Below, one piece after another: positions 49,464 through 56,677 of a DNA stretch of 64,000 nt. This DNA comes from JAKPAM01 sp047601745 (lineage in GTDB: Bacteria > Pseudomonadota > Gammaproteobacteria > Burkholderiales > Burkholderiaceae_E), in contig JASGIS010000001.1 of the NCBI GenBank assembly GCA_047601745.1, forward strand, positions 3,286,001 through 3,350,000, in the 5' to 3' direction. The translations under genes were made by a program, and so were the position numbers. A model generated the notes under the pieces. That model searched no databases and was not told the DNA's origin. It worked only from the letters and a program-made list of their open reading frames with translations. Within the stretch, counting starts at the first letter, position 1, and the number at the start of each line of letters is the position of its first letter.

Positions 49464-52118
49464 ATGTTTCTATTGAAACCCATCGTCAAGAGTTTCGGCG
49501 TGGCGCGCGAGCGCGAATCGGGCGCCCCGGGCGGCACGCCGCCGCGCTCGCGGCTGACCGCGTTCGCGGTCGAACCGCGGATGCTGTTCGACGGCGCGGC
49601 GGTGGCTACCGCCGAGGCGATGGTGCCGACCCACGTCGAGGCGCCGCATGCGGAGGCGGCGGCTCCGGGTGCTCCGGCCGCCGTGATGATGCACGGCACG
49701 ATCAACCATGATCCGGTCGGCCACGACAACGCGCGGACCACGGCGCCCGGCCAGAAGATCTGGGACGGCCAGGTGCTGCACGAGGACGGGCACGGCAACA
49801 CGCCGGCTTCGGATCCGGACGGCGATGCGCTGCACCTGACCGGCGTGACCGCCGGCGCGAAGACCGACGTCGGCGACGTGCCGCGCACCGGCCTGGGCGA
49901 TGCGATCCACGGCCAGCACGGCACGCTGTGGCTGCAGGCCGACGGCAGCTACTGGTACAAGCCGGACGACGGCCTGACGGTCGGCGCCGGCCAGACGCTG
50001 CACGACGTGTTCTCGTACAAGCTGTGCGACGACCGGGGCGGCGAGGCGATCTCGACGATCACGATCAGCATCACCGGCAGCGGTGCGGGCGGCCATTCGA
50101 TCGACGCGAATCCGGACGAGTACTGGATCACGAACGCCGACACGATCACCGACGGCAAGGCGATCGGCGGCGACCACGACAGCGCGACGCCGTGGCACGA
50201 CGACCAGGCCGACCACGGCGAAGGCCTGCACGTCGTCGGCGTCCGGGCCGGCGACACGGGTACGGACGTCAGCGGTTCGGTGGGCACGACGGTCGGCGGC
50301 CAGTACGGCTCGCTGACGCTGCAGCCCGACGGCAGTTACGGCTACGTCGTCAACCAGGCGGGTAAGGACCTGCCGCGCGGCGAGCGCGCGCAGGACGTGT
50401 TCACGTACACGGTCGCCGACAGCGATGGCCACACGGCGACGACGACGATCACGATCCACCTGATCGGCGCCAACAACCCGCCGGTGGGCCTGGAGCACGT
50501 GCGCCAGACGACCCCCGAGACCCCGATCACCGACGGCAAGGTATTGCAGCCCGACGGCCACGGCAACGGCGCCGACTACGACAAGGACGGCGATACGCTG
50601 ACGATCGAAGGCGTGGTTTCCGGCAACGCCTCGTCGCCGGCCGACATCCCGCGCGAGCACGTCGGCGACGTCGTGCACGGCAACTACGGCGACCTGGTGA
50701 TCAACCGCGACGGCACGTACACGTACGTCCCGCATGCCGACCTCGACATTCCGGCCGGACAGACGGTGACCGACACCTTCTCGTATCGCCTGTGCGACCA
50801 GGAGGGCGGTGAAGCGGTCGGCAAGATCAAGGTCGAGATTCCGGGCGGAGGCAATCCCGGCAATCCTCCTGGCGGAGGCGAGAACCCCGGTAACCCCGGC
50901 GGAGAGAATCCCGGCAATCCTCCTGGTGGAGGAGAGAACCCCGGTAACCCCGGTGGAGAGCATCCGGGCAACCCTCCTGGCGGCGGCGAGAATCCCGGTA
51001 ACCCGGGTGGAGAGCATCCGGGCAATCCCCCCGGCGGCGGCGAGAACCCCGGTAACCCCGGCGGAGAGCACCCCGGTAATCCTCCCGGCGGCGGCGAGAA
51101 TCCGGGTAACCCCGGCGGAGAGAACCCGGGCAATCCTCCCGGCGGCGGGCAGAATCCCGGCAATCCGGGTGGAGAGCATCCGGGTAATCCTCCCGGCGGT
51201 GGCGAGAACCCGGGTAACCCGGGTGGAGAACATCCGGGCAATCCTTCCGGTGGTGGCGAGAATCCCGGTACTCCCGGCGGTGGTACTCCTGGCGGTGGCA
51301 CTCCCGGTGACGGTACCCCCGGCGGTGGTACTCCCGGCGGTGGCACTCCCGGCGGTGGCACTCCCGGCGGTGGCACTCCCGGCGGTGGCACTCCCGGCGG
51401 TGGCACTCCCGGCGGTGGCACTCCCGGCGGTGGCACTCCCGGCGGTGGCACTCCCGGTGGTGGCACTCCCGGTGGCGGTACTCCTGGCGGTGGCACTCCT
51501 GGCGGTGGAACTCCCGGTGACGGTACCCCCGGCGGCGGTAATCCTGGTGGTGGTACCCCTGGCGGCGGCACTCCCGGTGGCAACGCCGGAAGCGGCACCT
51601 CCGGAGGCGGCGACGGCGGACAGGGCGGCGGCACGACGCTGGGCCAGCAACTGCCGATCGTGCCGGCCGGTTTCACCCATCCGGCGGTTTCCTCCGACGG
51701 AGCGCCGACGCCGTCGTACTCGGCGATCGATTCCAAGCCGGTGCTGATCGCGCCGCTGGTGCTGCCGCAGGATCCGCAGGGTCCGATCGTGTTCGAGCGC
51801 GTCAAGGGTGTCGTCGAGGAGGCGCCGGCCGAAGGCGAGGCCGTCGACAAGACGGCGGCGCTGACGCCCGCGTTGCTCGCGGCCGCCCGTCAACCGGTCA
51901 AGCCGACCGACGACTGCGTTCCGGCGCCGAAGGCGAAGGTCGCGGGCGTGGCCAAGCACCGGCCGAAGGCCGTCGCCTCGAGCGTCTTCGCCCGGTCCGA
52001 CGTCGTCAACAAGGCCGTGCCCAAGTCGTTCAGCGAGCAGGTCAAGACCGTCGCCAAGCGACCGCCGGTCGCCCACCGCGTCACGCCGACGCGCGCGCCG
52101 GTGGACAAGGGCTGCTGA
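49464..52118 (+). CDS. VCBS-domain surface/secreted protein with PGG-rich repeat region
   Basis: 884 residues. No Sec signal; the N terminus (MFLLKPIVKSFGV) is followed by AVEPRMLFDGAA at about 35-46, like the LEPR/DUF4347-type N-terminal motif of large exported adhesins. Three VCBS/cadherin-like domains follow (about 85-205, 220-330, 340-460), each with an HGTLWLQADGSYWYKP-like strand pair; two carry a conserved Cys (KLCDDRGG, RLCDQEGG). Then seven 18-residue repeats (ENPGNPGGEHPGNPPGGG type) and twenty TPGGG units, a flexible stalk. The C terminus is Lys/Ala/Val-rich and ends in Cys; no RTX nonapeptides. Probably the cargo of the downstream TolC-HlyD-M50 genes. Confidence 0.75.
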   Translation: MFLLKPIVKSFGVARERESGAPGGTPPRSRLTAFAVEPRMLFDGAAVATAEAMVPTHVEAPHAEAAAPGAPAAVMMHGTINHDPVGHDNARTTAPGQKIWDGQVLHEDGHGNTPASDPDGDALHLTGVTAGAKTDVGDVPRTGLGDAIHGQHGTLWLQADGSYWYKPDDGLTVGAGQTLHDVFSYKLCDDRGGEAISTITISITGSGAGGHSIDANPDEYWITNADTITDGKAIGGDHDSATPWHDDQADHGEGLHVVGVRAGDTGTDVSGSVGTTVGGQYGSLTLQPDGSYGYVVNQAGKDLPRGERAQDVFTYTVADSDGHTATTTITIHLIGANNPPVGLEHVRQTTPETPITDGKVLQPDGHGNGADYDKDGDTLTIEGVVSGNASSPADIPREHVGDVVHGNYGDLVINRDGTYTYVPHADLDIPAGQTVTDTFSYRLCDQEGGEAVGKIKVEIPGGGNPGNPPGGGENPGNPGGENPGNPPGGGENPGNPGGEHPGNPPGGGENPGNPGGEHPGNPPGGGENPGNPGGEHPGNPPGGGENPGNPGGENPGNPPGGGQNPGNPGGEHPGNPPGGGENPGNPGGEHPGNPSGGGENPGTPGGGTPGGGTPGDGTPGGGTPGGGTPGGGTPGGGTPGGGTPGGGTPGGGTPGGGTPGGGTPGGGTPGGGTPGGGTPGGGTPGDGTPGGGNPGGGTPGGGTPGGNAGSGTSGGGDGGQGGGTTLGQQLPIVPAGFTHPAVSSDGAPTPSYSAIDSKPVLIAPLVLPQDPQGPIVFERVKGVVEEAPAEGEAVDKTAALTPALLAAARQPVKPTDDCVPAPKAKVAGVAKHRPKAVASSVFARSDVVNKAVPKSFSEQVKTVAKRPPVAHRVTPTRAPVDKGC
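50880..51257 (+). repeat. Seven 54-bp tandem repeats
   Basis: Seven units of 54 bases, each coding an 18-residue ENPGNPGGE(H/N)PGNPPGGG motif with minor substitutions, within the VCBS protein. Confidence 0.92.
51270..51584 (+). repeat. Twenty-one 15-bp tandem repeats coding TPGGG
   Basis: Twenty 15-base units (51270-51569) plus a diverged one. The central units (about 51340-51450) are identical at DNA level (ACTCCCGGCGGTGGC), which indicates recent expansion; the outer units carry synonymous changes or TPGDG/NPGGG variants. Confidence 0.92.
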
Positions 52119-52126
52119 TCGGTGCA

Positions 52127-52157
52127 CGCCGCCGCCCCGCGAAAAAGGGGCGCGGCG
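52127..52157 (+). terminator. GC-rich hairpin after the VCBS gene
   Basis: Stem of about 11 bp (52127-52138 with 52147-52157, one bulge) with loop containing AAAAA, 8 bases after the stop. No U-tract; it could end or attenuate transcription into the secretion genes. Confidence 0.4.
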
Positions 52158-52279
52158 CGCATCTGTTGCGCGAAAGCACCATTTGTCGGACGGACGCCGC
52201 CGTTCATCCGACGAGTGGCGTTACCTTGGCTTGTGATGGGCTGGTCAAACTGAGATACTGGATTATGGTTTTTATATAA

Positions 52280-52298
52280 CCTTTTGATTTTCAAAAGG
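52280..52298. promoter_or_regulatory. CCTTTTGA/TCAAAAGG palindrome before the TolC-like gene
   Basis: Perfect 8-bp arms with a 3-base centre (TTT), just after an AT-rich TATATAAC (52273-52280) that could be a -10 element. The region is strikingly AT-rich for this window, and lies between the cargo gene and the export genes, so it may be the export operon's own promoter/operator. Confidence 0.45.
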
Positions 52299-52413
52299 TC
52301 TGTTGGAAATCGGCCGGCACGTATCGGCCGATTCGTTCAGGCCGAGCGGACGGAAAACCAATCAAATGAGCCCACGCGTGCATGTCGAGGCGGCCCAGCC
52401 AGGCTATCGACGG

Positions 52414-54294
52414 ATGACGAAACGCCTGCTCGCGGTGTCGACCCTCGCCGTGGCGATGGCCGGCTGCGCGATGACGCCGAAGCCGATGTCGCCGCAGGAC
52501 ATCGCCAAGCGCGTCGAGGACGACCGCGCCAAGATGTACGCGGACCAGGATCCGGTCACCGGGCCGCTGTCGCTGGCCGAAGTGTCGGCCCGGGCGATGA
52601 AGTACAACCTCGACTACCGGCTCAAGGTGATGGAGGAGGCGCTGGCGCAGGGCACGCTGGACGTGACGCGCTGGGACATGTTTCCCCGTCTGCTGCTGAA
52701 TGCCGGCTACGTCCATCGCAGCAACGACCTGGCCTACGTCACGTCTTCCGGGCAGACCTCGACGACGACGCTCGAGCGCAACCGCCGGATCGCCAGCGCC
52801 GAGTTCTCGTGGAACATCCTGGATTTCGGCGTGTCGTACTTCCGCGCGAAGATGGCTTCGGACCAGGTGCTGGTCGCCGAGGAGCGCAAGCGCAAGGTCA
52901 TGCAGAACCTGATGCAGGACGTGCGCATCGCCTACTGGCGCGCGCTCGGCGCGCAGCGGCTGATGGCGCAGATGGACGCGCTGACCGCCAAGTCGAAGAC
53001 CGCGCTGTCGCGCGCGCGCCAGATCGAGCAGCAGGGCCTGTTGCCGCAGGCCCAGGCGCTCGCGTATCAGCGCGCACTGCTCGATTCGACGGTGCTGCTG
53101 CAGGCGCGCCGCCAGGATCTCGAACTGGCCAAGATGGAACTGGCCGGCCTGATGAACCTGCCGCCGAACACGCAGTTCACGCTGCTCGACAACAACGAGC
53201 CCTTGCTGCCGCCGGCGCCGGCCAACCTCGAGAAGCTCGAAGAGATCGCGCTGGTGCAGCGGCCCGAGCTGCGCGAGGAAGACTATCGCAAGCGGATCTC
53301 GGTCGCCGACGCCAACCGCGCGCTGGTCGCGACGCTGCCCGGCCTGTCGCTGGATCTGAGCTCGCAGTACGACTCGAACCGGTACCTGCTGAACAATAGC
53401 TGGATGGAAGGCGGCCTGCGCCTGTCGATGAGCCTGTTCCGGCTGGCGTCGATCCCGTCGCTGAACCGCCAGCGCGACGCGCAGTTGAGCGTCGACGACA
53501 CCCGGCGGATGGCGCAGGCGATGGCCGTGCTGACGCAGGTGCGCGTCGCGGCCCAGCGCTACAGCCTGGCCAAGGACGAGCTGGATCAGGTGTCCGAGAG
53601 CGCCAGCGTCGACCAGCGCCTGGCCAACTACTCGAAGGCCGCGGCGACCTCGCGCGTCGATTCCGAACTCGAAGTCATCCGCACCGAGGCGCGCGCGCTG
53701 TTGTCCTCGTACCAGCGTCACGTCGCGTATGCGAACGCGCAGGCCGCGTTCGGCCGGCTGTTCAACTCGGTCGGCCTCGACGTGCTGCCGCCCGAGGGCG
53801 GCTACGACCTGCCGGCGCTGACCGAGACGATCGACAAGTCGCTGCAGGAGTGGCAGCGCGCGACCTTCGAGCGCGTGTCGGCCACGCAGCTGCCGGCGCC
53901 CAAGGTGGCCGTCGTCGTCGAGAACGGCACCGATCCGCGTTATGCGGCGGCGATCAAGGAGGGCGTCGGCCAGGCGCTGAACCGCTACAACATCGAGGTC
54001 GCCGACGCGCCCGACGCCTGGAAGATGGTCGTGCGCCTGATGGTGGCCAACCCGTCGGGCACGACGCGGCGCGCCGACTGGGTGATGACGATGTACCGAC
54101 CGAACGGCGTGCGGGCCGGCGCGATGTCGTATTCGAGCGTGATGCCGCAGGACTTCACGACCGGCGCGATCAACGCGCTGACGCAATCGGCGATCGATTC
54201 GTACTCGGTCGCGATGAACGACTGGCTGGTCGACAAGAGCCGGCAGCCGATCGCGGCGCGACTCGTCGATTCGCCCGAAGCCACGCAGAACTGA
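52414..54294 (+). CDS. TolC-like outer membrane lipoprotein with C-terminal extension
   Basis: 626 residues from ATG 52414 (MTKRLLAVSTLAVAMAGC, lipobox AMAGC); an upstream ATG at 52366 would place 16 extra residues before the signal. Residues about 60-480 form the two OEP repeats of a TolC-like trimer (SAEFSWNILDFGVSYFRAKMASDQ; ELREEDYRKRISVADANRALVATLPGLSL). About 130 further residues (KVAVVVENGTDPRYAAAIKEG ... NDWLVDK) make a separate alpha/beta domain not found in TolC. It should form the outer membrane duct for the M50/HlyD genes; its stop overlaps the adaptor ATG by one base (TGATG). Confidence 0.82.
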   Translation: MTKRLLAVSTLAVAMAGCAMTPKPMSPQDIAKRVEDDRAKMYADQDPVTGPLSLAEVSARAMKYNLDYRLKVMEEALAQGTLDVTRWDMFPRLLLNAGYVHRSNDLAYVTSSGQTSTTTLERNRRIASAEFSWNILDFGVSYFRAKMASDQVLVAEERKRKVMQNLMQDVRIAYWRALGAQRLMAQMDALTAKSKTALSRARQIEQQGLLPQAQALAYQRALLDSTVLLQARRQDLELAKMELAGLMNLPPNTQFTLLDNNEPLLPPAPANLEKLEEIALVQRPELREEDYRKRISVADANRALVATLPGLSLDLSSQYDSNRYLLNNSWMEGGLRLSMSLFRLASIPSLNRQRDAQLSVDDTRRMAQAMAVLTQVRVAAQRYSLAKDELDQVSESASVDQRLANYSKAAATSRVDSELEVIRTEARALLSSYQRHVAYANAQAAFGRLFNSVGLDVLPPEGGYDLPALTETIDKSLQEWQRATFERVSATQLPAPKVAVVVENGTDPRYAAAIKEGVGQALNRYNIEVADAPDAWKMVVRLMVANPSGTTRRADWVMTMYRPNGVRAGAMSYSSVMPQDFTTGAINALTQSAIDSYSVAMNDWLVDKSRQPIAARLVDSPEATQN

Positions 54295-55304
54295 TGTCGC
54301 CGATGCCGAGCAGCCAGCCCGTCTTCGATCCCGGCACGCCGCGTTCGCGGCGTCCGGCGGCCGCGCGCGTCGCGGCTTTGTGCGTGGGTGTGATCGCCTG
54401 CCTGGGCGCGGTACCGTTCGCGGCCGCGCAGATGCAGATCAAGCCGGCCGCGCCCGCCGCCCGGTCCACGACGCCGGCGACCGGCGCGCAGGCCAACGGC
54501 ACGCAGGCCAGCGGCGCTCAGGCCAATGGCGCTCATGCCAATGGCGCACAGGCCCCGGCCGCGCCGGCCGGCGACGGTTCGGCCCCCGCGCCGGCGATGC
54601 CCACGGTGCCGCCGCCGGCCGGCCTGCCGGCCAACGACCAGGGCAGCGGGATCCGCGTGCTGCTGATTCCGCAGCAGGAGACCACGGTCGTCTCGCAGAT
54701 CGTCGGCCAGATCAACCGGCTCGGCGGTGACATCGGCTCGGCGGTCAACAAGGGGGCGGCGCTGGTCGTCTTCGAGTGCTCGGAGCTGGAAGCGCGGCTC
54801 AAGATGTCCGAGGCCGAACTGACTTCGGCCAAGGAGCAGCACGAGGCCAAGCTGCGGCTGCAGGGCCTGAACGCGGCCGGCGAGGTCGAGGTGTCGATGG
54901 CGGCCGCCGCGGTCCAGAAGGCGCGCGCGCAGATCGACGTCTCGAAGGCGCAGCTCAAGCAGTGCGTGATCCCGGCGCCGTTCGCCGGCCGCATCGTCAA
55001 GCTGCACGTGCGCCAGTTCCAGGGCGTGACGGCCGGCCAGCCGCTGGTCGACCTGGTCTCCGGCGGTCCGCTGAAGGTCAAGCTGAACGCGCCGTCGCGC
55101 TGGCTGTCCTGGCTCAAGACCGGTGCGCCTTTCCAGATCCGCATCGACGAGACCGGCAAGACCTATCCTGCCGTCGTGTCGGCGATCAATGGCCGCGTCG
55201 ACGCGGTCAGCCAGTCGATCGAGCTCGAAGGTCGCGTCGGCGGCAGTTTCCCCGAGCTGCTGGCCGGCATGAGCGGCAACGCCGAGTTCGCGCAGGCCAG
55301 ATGA
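54294..55304 (+). CDS. HlyD-like periplasmic adaptor 1 (secreted, soluble)
   Basis: 336 residues. Signal peptide (RVAALCVGVIACLGAVPFAAAQ) with cleavage near AAAQ, then a linker with five QANGA-like repeats, then lipoyl/coiled-coil/lipoyl order: QETTVVSQIVGQINRLGGDIGSAVNKGAALVVFE, hairpin (LEARLKMSEAELTSAKEQHEAKLRLQGLN...KAQIDVSKAQLKQC), PAPFAGRIVKLHVRQFQGVTAGQPLVDL and a beta-barrel. Unlike classical HlyD it is not anchored by an N-terminal membrane helix. Coupled to both neighbours. Confidence 0.85.
   Translation: MSPMPSSQPVFDPGTPRSRRPAAARVAALCVGVIACLGAVPFAAAQMQIKPAAPAARSTTPATGAQANGTQASGAQANGAHANGAQAPAAPAGDGSAPAPAMPTVPPPAGLPANDQGSGIRVLLIPQQETTVVSQIVGQINRLGGDIGSAVNKGAALVVFECSELEARLKMSEAELTSAKEQHEAKLRLQGLNAAGEVEVSMAAAAVQKARAQIDVSKAQLKQCVIPAPFAGRIVKLHVRQFQGVTAGQPLVDLVSGGPLKVKLNAPSRWLSWLKTGAPFQIRIDETGKTYPAVVSAINGRVDAVSQSIELEGRVGGSFPELLAGMSGNAEFAQAR
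54483..54554 (+). repeat. 15-bp tandem repeats in adaptor linker
   Basis: Four full 15-base units and one partial coding GAQAN-like motifs (54483-54497, 54498-54512, 54513-54527, 54528-54542, 54543-54554) between signal peptide and first lipoyl segment. Confidence 0.85.
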
Positions 55305-56662
55305 ACGCGCCGCTCGACGGCACGCGTCTCGCGCCGGCCGCGATCAACCAGTACATCCATCTGGAGGAACGCGCTCGCGCGGCCCGCGACACCGCCGAGC
55401 TGATGTTCTGCATCGCCAACGAGCCGTGGCGGCTGTTTCCGTACCGGCAGGGCCTCGTCTGGTCGATCCGTGACGGGCGCGCCCGCCTGCGGACCGTGTC
55501 GGGGCTCGCGCAGCTCGCCGAGGATTCGCCGTACACGGTGTGGCTGCGCGGTCTGGGCGACTGGCTGGCCGCGCGGCCGGGCGACGATCCGGAATTCGTC
55601 GTGATCGACGACCTGCCCGAATCGATGCGCGAAGGCTGGGCCGAGTGGCTGCCCGTCTACCTGCTGACGTATCCGGTGCTGGCGCCCGACGGGCGCAGGC
55701 TCGGCCTGGCCGCCTACGCGCTCGACGAGGCGCCGGCCGACGGCGTGCAGCAATTGATGGCCCGGCTGGTCGGCGCCTACGGCCATGCGTGGGCGGCGCT
55801 CGAACCGGCGCGCGCGCGAGGCCTCGGACGCTCGTGGTCGTCGCGCCGCATCGCCTGGGGCGCGCTCGCGCTGGCCGTCGCCGTGCTGTGCGTGCCGGTG
55901 CGCCTGTCGGTGCTGGCGCCGGCCGAGGTCATCGCGCTGGACGCGATCGCGATCAGCTCGCCGATCGATGGCGTGATCAAGACCTTCCATGTGCAGCCGA
56001 ACCAGTCCGTCGACGAAGGCGACCCGCTGTTCACGCTCGACGAGACCACGCTGCGCAATCGGCGCGAGGTGGCGCTCAAGCAGTTGCAGGTCGCGCGCGC
56101 CGACGCGCTGGCCGCCGCGCAGAAGGCTTTCGCCAACGACCAGAGCCGCGCCGAACTGGCGTCGCTGAACGGCAAGGTCGCCGAGCGCCAGGCCGAGCTC
56201 GTCTACATCGACGACCTGATGAAGCGCATCGAGGTGCGCTCGCCGGGGCGCGGCGTCGTCGTGTTCGGCGACGTCAACGACTGGCAGGGCAAGCCCGTCG
56301 TCACCGGCGAGCGCGTCGCGCTGCTGGCCGATCCGGCCGACGCCGGCATGCTGATCTGGCTGCCGGTGCCCGACGCGATCAACCTGGACGAGGGCGCCGA
56401 CGTCAAGCTCTACCTGCAGGTGTCGCCGCTGCGGCCGTTGACCGGCAAGCTGTCGCAGACCAGCTACCAGGCGACGCAGTCGCCCGACGGGATCGTCGCG
56501 TACAGGCTGCGCGCGCGTTTCGACGCGCTCGACGACGAGCAGCGCGCGCTGGCGCGCATCGGCCTGCGCGGCACCGCCAAGATCTACGGTTCGCGCGCGC
56601 CGCTCGCCTATTACCTGTTCCGCCGTCCGCTGGCGGGCCTGCGCGAACTGACCGGCTGGTAA
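55301..56662 (+). CDS. HlyD-like adaptor 2 with cytoplasmic GAF-like domain
   Basis: 453 residues. Residues about 1-175 form a GAF-like alpha/beta domain with no signal (INQYIHLEERARAARDTAELMFCIANEPWRLFPYRQGLVW), then one membrane helix (about 185-205, IAWGALALAVAVLCVPV), then a HlyD periplasmic part: SSPIDGVIKTFHVQPNQSVDEGDPLFTLDE, coiled coil, RSPGRGVVVFGD and a beta-barrel. The topology implies a sensory or docking domain in the cytoplasm coupled to a periplasmic adaptor, where an ABC protein would normally sit. ATG overlaps adaptor 1 by 4 bases. Confidence 0.8.
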   Translation: MNAPLDGTRLAPAAINQYIHLEERARAARDTAELMFCIANEPWRLFPYRQGLVWSIRDGRARLRTVSGLAQLAEDSPYTVWLRGLGDWLAARPGDDPEFVVIDDLPESMREGWAEWLPVYLLTYPVLAPDGRRLGLAAYALDEAPADGVQQLMARLVGAYGHAWAALEPARARGLGRSWSSRRIAWGALALAVAVLCVPVRLSVLAPAEVIALDAIAISSPIDGVIKTFHVQPNQSVDEGDPLFTLDETTLRNRREVALKQLQVARADALAAAQKAFANDQSRAELASLNGKVAERQAELVYIDDLMKRIEVRSPGRGVVVFGDVNDWQGKPVVTGERVALLADPADAGMLIWLPVPDAINLDEGADVKLYLQVSPLRPLTGKLSQTSYQATQSPDGIVAYRLRARFDALDDEQRALARIGLRGTAKIYGSRAPLAYYLFRRPLAGLRELTGW

Positions 56663-56677
56663 GGCCGCGGCATCCCG

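Noticed and set aside
50850..51600. Possible CRISPR array or collagen triple helix
   Set aside because: The repeats have no spacers and are in-frame coding units; the protein period is 18 and 5 residues, not Gly-X-Y triplets.
49464..52118. RTX toxin/adhesin for classical T1SS
   Set aside because: No GGxGxDxxx nonapeptide repeats or typical C-terminal T1SS signal region are visible.
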